DNA from: Nocardia anocheti
Lineage (GTDB): Bacteria > Actinomycetota > Actinomycetes > Mycobacteriales > Mycobacteriaceae
Reading direction: 5' to 3'
Length of the DNA: 64,000 nt
Assembly: GCF_029675105.1 (NCBI RefSeq)
Contig: NZ_JAQQFV010000002.1
Coordinates: forward strand, 496,001 to 560,000
Below are positions 45,016 to 54,569 of the stretch, piece by piece. Every line of letters begins with the position of its first letter. Position 1 is the stretch's first letter. A model generated the notes under the pieces. The model saw nothing but the letters and a program-made list of their open reading frames with translations. It did not search any database and was not told the DNA's origin. The translations under genes and the position numbers were made by a program.

Positions 45016-45344
45016 CGACTCTCCCTTCCACTCGATGGACCGTGCTGCGGCCGCTGTCGGATCGCGGACGGTAGCACTATCCCGGCCAACGCGTGTATTT
45101 CGGCCGCTACCCTCGCCGTCAGTCTCATGGCATGAAAGACCATCCAGGTCGTGTCCTCGACGTTCTCCGCCACAACCTCGAGCCAAGGCTCATTCTCCAA
45201 TCGCCCGACGAACACGAAAACTGCCGCGTCAGGGTTCATCCTCGAGGTCACCGCGTATCGCAGGGCTGGATACGAGATGAGCGCGCGAATCTCGTCTTCC
45301 AGGATGCCGTGCTTCAACGCAGATTGGTTGATGAGGATCCGCAC
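45012..45344 (-). CDS. Probable toxin-like partner of the RHH protein
   Basis: A 110-residue protein beginning VRILINQSALKHGI. FVFVGRLENEPWLEVVAEN resembles the central strands of small RelE/BrnT-like toxin folds, but I do not recognise a family surely. Toxin-first order with an overlapping RHH gene is seen in several type II systems. GTG 45344 lies seven bases after a TACACT -10, so the message should be leaderless; no ribosome site is present. Confidence 0.6.
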   Translation of the reverse strand: MRILINQSALKHGILEDEIRALISYPALRYAVTSRMNPDAAVFVFVGRLENEPWLEVVAENVEDTTWMVFHAMRLTARVAAEIHALAGIVLPSAIRQRPQHGPSSGRESR

Positions 45345-45381
45345 ACCCGTAAGTGTAATACACTTACGGGTGTGGTGTCAC
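45343..45381 (-). promoter_or_regulatory. Operator palindrome and leaderless promoter of TA-like operon
   Basis: A perfect inverted repeat at 45343-45373 with 15-base arms around a single A. Within it, on the minus strand, is -10 TACACT (45357-45352), seven bases before the GTG. The -35-like GTGACA is at 45381-45376, spaced 18 bases. A repressor bound here would cover the -10 and the start codon. Confidence 0.8.
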
Positions 45382-45388
45382 GCTCCGC

Positions 45389-47218
45389 TCAGAAGGCTTC
45401 TTCGGGGACGGCCATGAGGTCGGTGTCGAGGGTGGCGAGGATGTTTCTGGTGGCGGTGAGTTCGGGGAGGATGTTCTTGGCGAAGAAGGTGGCTACGGCT
45501 ACTTTGCCCTGGTAGAAGGGGCGTTCCTTGGGGGTGGCCTCGCCTGCCAGGGCCGCGGCGGCGACTTCGGCTTGGACGAGCAGGCGCCAGGCGATGAGGA
45601 GGTCGCCGACCGCCAGGAGGAAGCGGACCGAGCCGAGGCCGACCTTGTAGAGCTCGGCGGGTTCGTTCTGTCCGGCCATGGCGTAGCCGGTGAGGGTGGC
45701 GGCCATGGCGCCGATGTCGGCCTGGGCGGTGCGCAGCAGGGCGCGTTCGGCGCCGAAGCGGCCGGTGTCGTTGTCCAGGAAGGCGGTGATCCTGGCGTTG
45801 ATGTGGCCCAGCGCCGCGCCGCGATCACGAATGATCTTGCGGAAGAAGAAGTCCTGGGCCTGGATGGCGGTGGTGCCCTCGTAGAGGGAGTCGATCTTGG
45901 CGTCGCGGATGTACTGCTCGATCGGATAGTCCTGCAGGTAGCCCGAACCGCCGAAGGTCTGCAGGGATTCGGTGAGCAGCTGGTAGGCGCGTTCGGAGCC
46001 GACACCTTTGACGATCGGCAGCAGCAGATCGTCGATCCGGTGCGCGAGGTCGGCGTCGGCGCCCGAGACCAGTTGCGCCACATCGGCGTTCTGATGCGCG
46101 GCGGTGTAGAGATACACCGCGCGCAGCCCCTCCGCGTACGCCTTCTGCGTCATCAGCGAGCGCCGCACGTCGGGATGGTGGGTGATGGTGACGCGCGGCG
46201 CCGCCTTGTCCGCCATCTGCGTGAGATCGGCGCCCTGCACGCGCGTCTTGGCGTACTCCAGCGCGTTGAGATACCCGGTGGACAGCGTGCCCGAGGACTT
46301 CACGCCCACGGTCATGCGCGCGTTCTCGATCACCTGGAACATCTGCGCGATGCCGTTGTGCACCTCGCCCACCAGCCAGCCCTTGGCGGGCACGTCGGTG
46401 CCACCGAAGGTGAGCTCACAGGTCGGCGAGGACTTGAGGCCCATCTTGTGTTCGAGACCGGTCACGTAGACACCGTTGCGGTCGCCGAGCTCGAACGTCT
46501 CGGGATCGAACAGGAATTTCGGCACGTAGAACAGCGACAGGCCCTTGGTCCCCGGCCCCGCGCCCTCGGGCCGGGCCAGCACCAGGTGGAAGACGTTCTC
46601 GGCCACCTCACCCACGTCACCGCCGGAGATGAACCGCTTGACGCCCTCGATGTGCCACGAGCCGTCGGGCTGGGGCACCGCCTTGGCACGACCGGCGCCC
46701 ACATCGGACCCGGCGTCGGGCTCGGTGAGCACCATGGTGCCCTGCCAGCCGCGCTCGAAGCCGCCGCGCGCCCAGCGCCGCTGTTCCTCGGTGCCGATCT
46801 CGTAGAGCACCGACCCCATGAGCGGGCCCATATTGAAGAAGCTGGCGGCCGGGTTGGCGCTGATGATCAGCTCGTTGAGCGCCCACATGACCACATTCGG
46901 GGCCGGGGTGCCGTCCATACCCTCGGGCATCCCGAGCCGGTACCAGCCCGCCTCGTGCACCGCCGCGACGGTCTTGCGTAGCGGTTCGGGCACGGAGATG
47001 TCGAAGGTTTCGCTTCGGTAGACGACCGGCTCGCGGTCGGCGGCGGCGAAGGACTCCGCGATCGGGCCCTCGGCCAGCCGACGCACCTCGTCGAGGATCT
47101 GGCGCACCGTCTCGGAGTCCAGGTCGCCGTAGGCGCCGGTGTCGAGGAGCTTGTCGAGGGCGAGTACCTCGAAGAGATTGAACTCGATGTCACGCACGTT
47201 TGCCTTGTAGTGCCCCAC
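45389..47218 (-). CDS. FadE5-like acyl-CoA dehydrogenase
   Basis: A 609-residue acyl-CoA dehydrogenase of the long (about 600-residue) class with an extra C-terminal helical domain. [18 protein letters not shown] at the start, [19 protein letters not shown] (flavin region), and [24 protein letters not shown] with the catalytic Glu-bearing [11 protein letters not shown] follow. The beginning and size match mycobacterial FadE5, a broad acyl-CoA oxidiser. GTG 47218 has AGGAGG eight bases upstream. Divergent from urtA across a 339-base gap. Confidence 0.88.
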   Translation of the reverse strand: MGHYKANVRDIEFNLFEVLALDKLLDTGAYGDLDSETVRQILDEVRRLAEGPIAESFAAADREPVVYRSETFDISVPEPLRKTVAAVHEAGWYRLGMPEGMDGTPAPNVVMWALNELIISANPAASFFNMGPLMGSVLYEIGTEEQRRWARGGFERGWQGTMVLTEPDAGSDVGAGRAKAVPQPDGSWHIEGVKRFISGGDVGEVAENVFHLVLARPEGAGPGTKGLSLFYVPKFLFDPETFELGDRNGVYVTGLEHKMGLKSSPTCELTFGGTDVPAKGWLVGEVHNGIAQMFQVIENARMTVGVKSSGTLSTGYLNALEYAKTRVQGADLTQMADKAAPRVTITHHPDVRRSLMTQKAYAEGLRAVYLYTAAHQNADVAQLVSGADADLAHRIDDLLLPIVKGVGSERAYQLLTESLQTFGGSGYLQDYPIEQYIRDAKIDSLYEGTTAIQAQDFFFRKIIRDRGAALGHINARITAFLDNDTGRFGAERALLRTAQADIGAMAATLTGYAMAGQNEPAELYKVGLGSVRFLLAVGDLLIAWRLLVQAEVAAAALAGEATPKERPFYQGKVAVATFFAKNILPELTATRNILATLDTDLMAVPEEAF

Positions 47219-47557
47219 TGGGGTCCTCCTCGAAAGACCTCGCGCGGCCCGTCGCCGCGCGGTTACCGGCTGTTCGACGTCGTACGAATCGCAAGCGTGC
47301 CGCACGGACCGTTGGCTACGCAACCGTAGGCGCACACCGGGCCGGTAGCGGGCGGAGAGGAACATTTCACAAGCAGGAAACAGGCGAAATCAGCCCGTGA
47401 TCAACAGACATTCCGGTGCAACAAGTGCCCTCTACTGTTCCGAATCACGAAGACAGCTGCTGTATACAGCCCGGTGTACAACCTGCCGAGCGGTCAGTGG
47501 CGGTGTTCGATGTGGCGCGTCTGGCGTCGCCGTTACACCTGATGAGGAGAACCGCCC
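47219..47557. other. 339-base intergenic region between fadE5-like gene and urtA
   Basis: The only gene-free stretch over 300 bases. Contains the divergent promoters. A perfect 12-base palindrome GCTGTATACAGC lies at 47459-47470 and holds a TATACA -10-like element at 47463-47468, 90 bases before urtA. I saw no clear GlnR or AmtR box and no small open gene or RNA structure I could support. AGGAGG for the dehydrogenase and GGAGAA for urtA lie at its two ends. Confidence 0.5.
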
Positions 47558-48808
47558 ATGTCTCAATCCCGTTTGGTCAAGGCACTCACCGTGCCCGCCG
47601 CGGTGGCCGTCGCCGGTCTGTTGCTCACCGGTTGCGGTGCGCGCGACGACGCGTCCACCGGTTCGAGCGCGGCCTCGTGCGTCGACACCAGCAAGGACAC
47701 GATCAAGGTCGGTTCGCTGCACTCGCTGTCGGGCACGATGGCCATTTCCGAGGTGACCGTGGCCAATTCGACCAAGCTGGCGATCGACCAGATCAACGCG
47801 GCGGGCGGCGTGCTCGGCAAGAAGATCGAGATCGTCCTCGAAGACGGCGCCTCCGACCCGAAGACCTTCGCCGAGAAGGCCGAGAAGCTGATCAGCTCCG
47901 ACTGTGTCGCCGCGGTCTTCGGTGGCTGGACCTCGTCGAGCCGCAAGGCCATGAAGCCCAAGTTCGAGAACCTGAACTCGCTGCTCTACTACCCCGTGCA
48001 GTACGAGGGCCTGGAGGACAGCAAGAACATCTTCTACACCGGCGCCACCACCAACCAGCAGATCGTGCCCGCGCTGGACTACCTCAAGCAGAAGGGCATC
48101 ACCTCCCTCTACCTGGTCGGCTCGGACTACGTCTTCCCGCAGACCGCCAACCGCGAGATCAAGGCCTACGCCGCGGCCAACGGCATCGAGATCAAGGGCG
48201 AGGACTACACCCCGCTGGGCTCCACCGACTTCTCCACCATCGTCAACAAGGTCCGTAACGCCAAGGCGGGCGCGGTGTTCAACACCCTCAATGGTGACTC
48301 GAACGTGGCGTTCTTCCGCGAGTACACCAACGCGGGCCTGAAGGCCGCCGACATGCCGGTCGTCTCGGTGTCGATCGCCGAGGAGGAGGTCGCGGGTATC
48401 GGCGCGCAGAACATCGCCGGTCAGCTGACCGCCTGGAACTACTACCAGACCGTCGACTCCCCGGCGAACAAGAAGTTCGTCGCCGACTACAAGGCCGCCT
48501 TCGGCGCCGACAAGCCCACCTCGGACCCGATGGAAGCCGCCTACACCTCGGTCTACCTGTGGAAGAACACCGTGGAGAAGGCCAAGTCCTTCGCCGTGGC
48601 CGACGTCCAGGCCGCCGCGGACGGCGTGAGCTTCGACGCCCCCGAGGGCACCGTCACCATCGACGGCTCCAACCACCACATCACCAAGACCGCCCGCATC
48701 GGTGAGATCCGCCCGGACGGCCTGATCTACACGGTGTGGGACTCCGGCAAGGCGATCACCCCGGACCCGTACCTGAAGTCCTACGACTGGGCCAAGGGCT
48801 TGAAGTAG
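47558..48808 (+). CDS. urtA: Urea ABC transporter substrate-binding lipoprotein
   Basis: A 416-residue lipoprotein (lipobox LLTGC, Cys26) of the periplasmic-binding family 5/6 group. [42 protein letters not shown] and [11 protein letters not shown] are the urea/amide-binding UrtA segments. It captures urea outside the membrane. GGAGAA precedes the ATG. A 160-base gap with a hairpin separates it from urtB, which often lowers downstream expression relative to the binding protein. Confidence 0.94.
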   Translation: MSQSRLVKALTVPAAVAVAGLLLTGCGARDDASTGSSAASCVDTSKDTIKVGSLHSLSGTMAISEVTVANSTKLAIDQINAAGGVLGKKIEIVLEDGASDPKTFAEKAEKLISSDCVAAVFGGWTSSSRKAMKPKFENLNSLLYYPVQYEGLEDSKNIFYTGATTNQQIVPALDYLKQKGITSLYLVGSDYVFPQTANREIKAYAAANGIEIKGEDYTPLGSTDFSTIVNKVRNAKAGAVFNTLNGDSNVAFFREYTNAGLKAADMPVVSVSIAEEEVAGIGAQNIAGQLTAWNYYQTVDSPANKKFVADYKAAFGADKPTSDPMEAAYTSVYLWKNTVEKAKSFAVADVQAAADGVSFDAPEGTVTIDGSNHHITKTARIGEIRPDGLIYTVWDSGKAITPDPYLKSYDWAKGLK

Positions 48809-48817
48809 CTGTCGCGT

Positions 48818-48838
48818 GGCCGCGACGTGTTCGCGGCC
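48818..48838 (+). terminator. Intercistronic hairpin urtA-urtB
   Basis: Perfect eight-base stem GGCCGCGA/TCGCGGCC with a five-base loop, ten bases after the urtA stop. No T run: it more likely stabilises the urtA message or causes partial termination than ends the operon. Confidence 0.5.
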
Positions 48839-48968
48839 CCCAAGGCTCACCGCCGACCGACCGATACCCGCGTCAAGGCGCATCGTCTCGGCCGGTCGGC
48901 GGCGAGCCAGCCGCGAACGGGCCTCCTCGAGGTCGGCCGCTCGTGGTCACCGATCGCAGGGAACTCAC

Positions 48969-49853
48969 ATGGATATACTCATCGGCCAACTCTTCACCGG
49001 GTTGAGCCTCGGTTCAATTCTTCTGCTCGCCGCGCTGGGCCTGGCGCTGACCTTCGGTCAGATGGGCGTCATCAATATGGCGCACGGCGAATTCATCATG
49101 GCCGGTTGTTATACGACCTATGTTGTGCAACAGGTCTTCTCCTCGGCCGGGGTCTCGCTGATCGTGTCCCTGCTGCTGGGTTTCCTGGTCGGTGGCCTGC
49201 TCGGCGCCGCCCTGGAGATGGGCCTGATCCGCTACATGTACGACCGGCCGCTGGACACGCTGCTGGTCACCTTCGGTGTCGGCCTGGTCCTGCAGCAGGC
49301 CGCCCGTGACATCTTCGGCGCCCCGGCCAAGAACGTGCTGGTGCCCGAATGGCTCAGTGGCGGAATCACGATCGCGGGCGCGGTGGTGCCCAAGACCCGC
49401 ATCTTCATCCTGGTGCTGGCGATCGTCGCGGTGACCGCGCTGGCCGCCGTGCTCAAGACCACCCCGATGGGCCGCCGCATCCGCGCCGTCGTGCAGAACC
49501 GCGGGCTGGCCGAAACCTCCGGCATCTCTTCACGTTTCACCGATATCAGTACCTTCTTCATCGGTTCCGGCCTGGCCGGTGTGGCCGGGGTGGCGCTGAC
49601 GCTGATCGGCTCGACCAGTCCCACCATCGGGCAGAGCTATCTGATCGACGCGTTCCTGGTGGTCGTGATCGGCGGGCTCGGCCAGATCAAGGGCACGGTG
49701 ATCGCGGCGTTCGCGCTCGGCCTGCTCAATTCCTTCATCGAATACTCGACCACCGCGTCCATCGCCAAGGTCATCGTGTTCGTGCTGATCGTCATCTTCC
49801 TGCAGGTCCGCCCGCAGGGTCTGTTCACCGTGCGAACCAGGAGCCTGGCATGA
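48969..49853 (+). CDS. urtB: Urea ABC transporter permease UrtB
   Basis: A 294-residue branched-chain-type permease with about eight helices; GLALTFGQMGVINMAHGEFIM (in pieces near residue 26) is diagnostic for UrtB. Start ATG 48969. The stop overlaps urtC (ATGA). Confidence 0.94.
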   Translation: MDILIGQLFTGLSLGSILLLAALGLALTFGQMGVINMAHGEFIMAGCYTTYVVQQVFSSAGVSLIVSLLLGFLVGGLLGAALEMGLIRYMYDRPLDTLLVTFGVGLVLQQAARDIFGAPAKNVLVPEWLSGGITIAGAVVPKTRIFILVLAIVAVTALAAVLKTTPMGRRIRAVVQNRGLAETSGISSRFTDISTFFIGSGLAGVAGVALTLIGSTSPTIGQSYLIDAFLVVVIGGLGQIKGTVIAAFALGLLNSFIEYSTTASIAKVIVFVLIVIFLQVRPQGLFTVRTRSLA

Positions 49854-50962
49854 GAGACAAGCTCACCCCGCTCGCTGGATTCGGCGTCGCCGCGATCCTG
49901 CTGTTCGCCGTCGCCCCGGCGGTGCTCAGCGACTTCCGACTCAACCTGCTGGCCAAGTTCCTGTGCTTCGCCATCGTGGCCGCGGGCATCGGCTTGGCCT
50001 GGGGCCGAGGCGGCATGCTCACCCTTGGCCAGGGCGTGTTCTTCGGCATCGGCGCCTACATCATGGCCATGCACATGCAGCTGGCCGACGCCGCGCGCCT
50101 CGGCAACGACGTGCCGGAGTTCATGGAGATCTCCGGGATCAGTGAGCTGCCGGGCTTCTGGCAGCCCTTCGCCTCCGGGCCGGTGGCGATCATCGCCATC
50201 CTGGTGCTGCCCGGACTGGTCGCGGCGGTGCTCGGGTACGGCGTGTTCAAGCGCCGGGTGCGCGGTGCCTACTTCGCCATCCTGAGTCAGGCGTTGGCCG
50301 CGGCGCTGGCCATTCTGCTCACCGGTCAGCAGGCCATCGGCGGCTTCACCGGCCTGTCGGACTTCCGCGCGTTCTTCGGCTTCAAGCTCGCCGACCCGGT
50401 CAACCGGCAGATGCTGTTCTTCATCGCGGCGGGCACGCTGCTGGTGGTGGTCGCGCTGATCCGTCAGCTCAACCGCAGCCGCTACGGCGAACTGCTGGTG
50501 GCGGTGCGCGACGCGGAGGAGCGGGTGCGCTTCCTGGGCTACGACCCGGCCAATATCAAGATCGTCGCCTATGTGGTGGCGGCGTTCCTGGCCGGTATCG
50601 CGGGTGCGCTGTTCACTCCGATCGTCGGGATCATCTCCCCGGCCGATATCGGCGTCATCCCGTCGATCGCGTTCCTCATCGGTGTCGCGATCGGTGGTCG
50701 CACCACGCTGCTCGGTCCGATTCTCGGCGCGATCGGTGTGGCCTGGGCGCAGACCTCGCTGTCGGAGTCGTTCCCCTCGGGCTGGACCTATATGCAGGGC
50801 ATCCTGTTCATCGTGGTGGTCGGCTTCATCCCGGCCGGACTCGCCGGACTGTGGCCGCTGCTGCGCGACCGGGTCCGCGCCCGGCGCGCGAGCACCCCGC
50901 CGCCGCCCACCGCGCCCGCCGAACCCGTCGTCGATACCGAGGAGAAGGTGGCCGCGCGATGA
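49850..50962 (+). CDS. urtC: Urea ABC transporter permease UrtC
   Basis: A 370-residue LivM-type permease with about nine helices. GLAWGRGGMLTLGQGVFFGIGAY (in pieces near residue 50) and LVAVRDAEERVRFLGYDPANIK are conserved; a Pro-rich soluble tail follows. ATGA overlaps on both sides. Confidence 0.94.
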   Translation: MRDKLTPLAGFGVAAILLFAVAPAVLSDFRLNLLAKFLCFAIVAAGIGLAWGRGGMLTLGQGVFFGIGAYIMAMHMQLADAARLGNDVPEFMEISGISELPGFWQPFASGPVAIIAILVLPGLVAAVLGYGVFKRRVRGAYFAILSQALAAALAILLTGQQAIGGFTGLSDFRAFFGFKLADPVNRQMLFFIAAGTLLVVVALIRQLNRSRYGELLVAVRDAEERVRFLGYDPANIKIVAYVVAAFLAGIAGALFTPIVGIISPADIGVIPSIAFLIGVAIGGRTTLLGPILGAIGVAWAQTSLSESFPSGWTYMQGILFIVVVGFIPAGLAGLWPLLRDRVRARRASTPPPPTAPAEPVVDTEEKVAAR

Positions 50963-51768
50963 CCGCACCCACGCACGAACCCAAGGCCGGTGGCAATGCC
51001 GGTATGGACAGCGAGTACCTCGAAATCCGTGGCCTCTCGGTGAGTTTCGACGGCTTCAAGGCCGTCACCGATGTCGACCTGACGGTGCTGCAGGGCGACC
51101 TGCGGTTCCTGATCGGCCCCAACGGCGCGGGCAAGACCACTCTGATCGACGCCATCACCGGCCTGGTCCCGGCCACCGGCTCCGCGCAGAAGTCGGGCAC
51201 CGAGTTGCTAGGCAAGAAGGTGCACCAGATCGCGCGCCTCGGCGTGGGCCGCACCTTCCAGACCGCGAGCGTGTTCGAGCAGCTCAGCGTGCTGCAGAAC
51301 CTCGACATCGCGGCGGGCGCCGGACGCTCGGCGCTGTCGCTGCTGCGCACCCGCAAGTCGGTGCTGCCCAGCATCGAAGAGGCCCTGGAGACAACGGGTC
51401 TCACCGCGCTGCGCGACAAGCCCGCCGGTGTGCTCGCGCACGGGCAGAAGCAGTGGCTCGAGATCGGCATGCTGCTGGTGCAGAACGCCTCGGTGCTGCT
51501 GCTGGACGAACCCGTCGCGGGCATGAGCGCCGAGGAGCGCGAGGAGACCGGAAACCTGTTGCGCCGCATCGGCAGTGACCGCGTAGTCGTCGTCGTCGAG
51601 CACGACATGGACTTCATGCGGTCCTTCGCCACCTCGGTCACCGTGCTGGCGGGCGGCAAGGTCCTCAGCGAGGGCAGTGTCGAACAGGTGCAGGCCGACC
51701 CGAAGGTGCAGGAGGTCTACCTCGGTACCGCCACTCTCGCCGCAGACAAGGAGCCCTCCGATGCTTGA
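50959..51768 (+). CDS. urtD: Urea ABC transporter ATPase UrtD
   Basis: A 269-residue ATPase: Walker A GPNGAGKTT near residue 54, FQTASVFEQLSVLQNL, AHGQKQWLEIGMLL in place of the canonical LSGGQ signature (normal for UrtD), and LLLDEPVAGMS. Pairs with UrtE. Overlaps urtE by eight bases. Confidence 0.94.
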   Translation: MTAPTHEPKAGGNAGMDSEYLEIRGLSVSFDGFKAVTDVDLTVLQGDLRFLIGPNGAGKTTLIDAITGLVPATGSAQKSGTELLGKKVHQIARLGVGRTFQTASVFEQLSVLQNLDIAAGAGRSALSLLRTRKSVLPSIEEALETTGLTALRDKPAGVLAHGQKQWLEIGMLLVQNASVLLLDEPVAGMSAEEREETGNLLRRIGSDRVVVVVEHDMDFMRSFATSVTVLAGGKVLSEGSVEQVQADPKVQEVYLGTATLAADKEPSDA

Positions 51769-52453
51769 ACTCGTCGACGTCCATTCCGGCTACGGGCGCA
51801 CCGAGGTCGTGCACGGTGTCAGCCTGACCGTCCCCGACGACAGCGTGGTCGCCATCATGGGCCACAACGGCGCGGGCAAGACCACCCTGCTGCGCACCGC
51901 CGTGGGCCTGCTGCCCACCAAGTCGGGCACCATCACCTTCGACGGCGAGAAGATCACCAAGCTCTCGCCCTCGCAGCGGGTCAAGCGCGGCATCGCCTAT
52001 GTGCCGCAGGGTCAGCAGAGCTTCGGCCAGCTCACCACCGCGGAGAACCTGCAGGTGGTAGCCGACGGCCGCAAGCGCGGCAAGGCGCTGATCGAGGAGT
52101 CGCTGACGCTGTTCCCCGCGCTGCGCGACCTGCTCGGGCGCAAGGCCGGACTGCTCTCGGGCGGGCAGCGTCAGCAGCTGGCCATCGCGCGGGCGCTGAT
52201 CACCGAGCCCAAGCTGCTCATCCTCGACGAGCCCACCGAGGGCATCCAGCCCTCGGTGGTGGCCGAGATCGAGCGCACGATCATCGAACTGACCCAGCGC
52301 GGCGGGCTGAGTGTGCTGCTGGTCGAGCAGCACATCGGCTTCGCCCTGCAGGCCGCCCAGCAGTATTACGTGCTGCACTCCGGGCACGTCGGGTCCACCG
52401 GGACCGGTGGCGCTGGCGCGGAGTCCGCGGTGCGCGAGGCCATGGCCATCTGA
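51761..52453 (+). CDS. urtE: Urea ABC transporter ATPase UrtE
   Basis: A 230-residue ATPase with GHNGAGKTT, YVPQGQQSFGQLTTAENL, LSGGQRQQLAIARAL and LDEPTEGIQPSVV, the last being typical of UrtE. Last gene of the urtABCDE operon, converging on the NERD-domain gene. Confidence 0.94.
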   Translation: MLELVDVHSGYGRTEVVHGVSLTVPDDSVVAIMGHNGAGKTTLLRTAVGLLPTKSGTITFDGEKITKLSPSQRVKRGIAYVPQGQQSFGQLTTAENLQVVADGRKRGKALIEESLTLFPALRDLLGRKAGLLSGGQRQQLAIARALITEPKLLILDEPTEGIQPSVVAEIERTIIELTQRGGLSVLLVEQHIGFALQAAQQYYVLHSGHVGSTGTGGAGAESAVREAMAI

Positions 52454-52467
52454 CGCCGACCGGCCGC

Positions 52468-53352
52468 TCAGCAGCCGTTCTGGAACGGGAAACACTCCGC
52501 CGGACGCTGGGTGGTCGGTGCGCGGGTGGTGGTGCTCTGCGAGGTCTCCGAGACCGGGCGCGGATGCGGCGGATCGCGCAGCACCGCGAACACCACCATC
52601 ACCAGCACCACCAGGACGCCGAACACGGCGACCCCGAAGACCGCCAGTCCGGCCAGTTTCCCGCGCGCGCCGTGCTCGTCCGGCGGCGGCGCCATCACCG
52701 GCGCGGCGAACCGGCTCGGCGGCGGGATCGGGTCCGGTGCCGGACGGTTGTCCTCGAAGCCCGCCTCGGCGAGTTCGGCCGCACTCGGCGCCCACGCCGC
52801 CAGACCCAGTGCCGAGCAGGTGTTGCGCACCCGGTCGATGGTCCACGCGCGCGGGCCCGCGGAGAAACCCTCCAGGTAGACGCGCAGTTCGTGGGCGTCG
52901 ATGGTATTGGCGACCAGCACGTCGAGGCCGGGCCGCAGCGCGGTGCGCGCCGGGCGCACCACCACGCCCCGATACGGCACCAGCACCACCGCGCCGCACA
53001 CGTGCTTGCTGTCCTGCAGTGCCTGTTCCAGCGCCACCCGCACCGCGTGCACGCCGTGTTCGAGCCGGTCGGTGAGACCGCTGGACGGCTCGACGTCCAG
53101 GTCGAGGGGGCTGTCGCTGATCGTCCACGCCCCGTCGACCGAGACCGCGAGCAGCCCGCTCTGCCGTCGCCGGAAGCCCTTGACCTCGATGACGGTGATC
53201 CCGCGCGGGGTGATGACCACCGCGCCGAGCCTGCGATCACCCACCCGAGAGTCGACCAGGGCCAACCCCGTGCTCGGAAAGGCGCGCAGGCAGTCCACGA
53301 ACTCCCGCTCGGCGCCGGAGAGCTCCGCCTCCGGCCTGATCCGAACCAGCAT
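52468..53352 (-). CDS. NERD-domain membrane protein
   Basis: A 294-residue protein. The N-terminal part (GAEREFVDCLR, RLGAVVITPRGITVIEVKGFR) is a nuclease-related NERD domain with the conserved Glu-x-Lys. A Pro-rich stretch, a single membrane helix (about residues 232-256) and a Thr/Pro-rich exported tail with two Cys follow. Role unknown. ATG 53352 has AGGGGA upstream; other starts further 5' exist but lie in the promoter region. Confidence 0.75.
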   Translation of the reverse strand: MLVRIRPEAELSGAEREFVDCLRAFPSTGLALVDSRVGDRRLGAVVITPRGITVIEVKGFRRRQSGLLAVSVDGAWTISDSPLDLDVEPSSGLTDRLEHGVHAVRVALEQALQDSKHVCGAVVLVPYRGVVVRPARTALRPGLDVLVANTIDAHELRVYLEGFSAGPRAWTIDRVRNTCSALGLAAWAPSAAELAEAGFEDNRPAPDPIPPPSRFAAPVMAPPPDEHGARGKLAGLAVFGVAVFGVLVVLVMVVFAVLRDPPHPRPVSETSQSTTTRAPTTQRPAECFPFQNGC

Positions 53353-53516
53353 CCCGATGTTTCCCCTACCAGTGCCGCGACCTGACACCGCCGCTGCGCG
53401 CTGCGGTACACCGATCATGACGCGCAACTGTTCCGAAAACCACTGGAACCCAAAGAAAACCAGGTCCGCGTCCGCACTCGACTCCGCGAACGACTACCGG
53501 CGAGTACGCTGCGGCA

Positions 53517-54098
53517 GTGCCGGGCGACGTCGAGCAGACAGGTGGACACGAGATGGCTTCAGCGCCCCTACCACGCATTTCCCCGGGCCGGTTCGGTGAA
53601 CTGGGCCCGATCAACTGGGTTGTCTGGCAGGTTCTTTCGCGCGCGTCGGGCACCGAGGACGCGCAGCTGTTCAGTACCCTCGGCCGCACCCGCGGCCTGT
53701 TCCGCGGCTGGCTGCATTTCTCCGGCAAGCTCATGCCCGGCGGTCGGCTGCGCCGTGCCGAGGCCGAGTTGGTGATCCTGCGGGTGGCCCACCTGCGCGC
53801 CTGCGACTACGAGACCGACCACCACCGCAGGCTCGGCCGCAAGGCCGGACTCACCGCCGAGGAGATCGAGCGGGTCGCGGCCGGACCGGAGGCGCCGGGC
53901 TGGACCGATCGGCAGCGGGCGCTGCTCGTGGCCGTGGATCAGCTGGTGACCAGCCGCGATATCGACGATGCCGGGTGGGCCGGGTTGGCCGCGCACTTCG
54001 ACGAGCGGCTGCTGATCGAGATCGTGCTGCTGATCAATCAGTACGAGGGCCTGGCGGCCACGATCACGACCCTGCGGATCGCGCGCGATACCTTCTGA
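53517..54098 (+). CDS. Carboxymuconolactone decarboxylase-family protein
   Basis: A 193-residue AhpD-like fold protein: VILRVAHLRACDYETDHHRRLGRKAGLT holds the family's central helix, though the usual CxxC redox pair is reduced to one Cys. Resembles M. tuberculosis Rv0464c in length, which stands beside lpdC and ramB. GTG 53517 is preferred because TACGCT (53505-53510) ends six bases before it, a leaderless arrangement; ATG 53553 is the alternative. Confidence 0.78.
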   Translation: MPGDVEQTGGHEMASAPLPRISPGRFGELGPINWVVWQVLSRASGTEDAQLFSTLGRTRGLFRGWLHFSGKLMPGGRLRRAEAELVILRVAHLRACDYETDHHRRLGRKAGLTAEEIERVAAGPEAPGWTDRQRALLVAVDQLVTSRDIDDAGWAGLAAHFDERLLIEIVLLINQYEGLAATITTLRIARDTF

Positions 54099-54188
54099 TG
54101 TGACTCACGTCATACGGCGAGTCGCCGGGAAAGCTCCCAGAGTTTCAGGCGTACAACGTACGGAGTTCATCGCCACCGAGGAGAGCCC

Positions 54189-54566
54189 ATGCAGATCACC
54201 GCTTCCGCCATCTCGCTCAATGTCGCCGAGCCGCTGGCCTCGGCGCGGTTCCTGATCGACCACCTCGGCTTCACCGAGCAGATGTCCGCCGACGGTTTCG
54301 TCTCGCTGGCCAGGGCCGATGCCGGGATGAACGTCATCTACCTGCGCACCGGCCTGGCCACCTTCAAACCGGCGCGGATCGCGGGCAAAGCGGGCGATGG
54401 CCTGCTGGTGGTGTTCACCGTGACCGATATCGACGCCGAATACGAACGCCTGCGCGGCGCGGGCGTGCCGATCGAGACACCGATCGAGACCGAGGAGTGG
54501 GGCGAGCGCTACTTCCAGATGACCGACCCCAACGGGGTCGTCATCCAGCTCGTCCAGTGGGTCTAG
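54189..54566 (+). CDS. VOC-family (glyoxalase/bleomycin-resistance fold) protein
   Basis: A 125-residue vicinal-oxygen-chelate domain: ASAISLNVAEPLASARFLIDHLGF at the start and YFQMTDPNGVVIQLVQWV at the end, with the metal-position Glu replaced by Gln. Could be a lyase, resistance or binding protein; no substrate is implied by the neighbours. It ends just before the convergent DoxX-like gene. Confidence 0.85.
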   Translation: MQITASAISLNVAEPLASARFLIDHLGFTEQMSADGFVSLARADAGMNVIYLRTGLATFKPARIAGKAGDGLLVVFTVTDIDAEYERLRGAGVPIETPIETEEWGERYFQMTDPNGVVIQLVQWV

Positions 54567-54569
54567 CGC

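Noticed and set aside
47219-47557. Possible GlnR or AmtR nitrogen-control box before urtA
   Set aside because: No match to the expected GTnAC/GAAAC or ATCTATAG-type pattern was seen; only a short 12-base palindrome.
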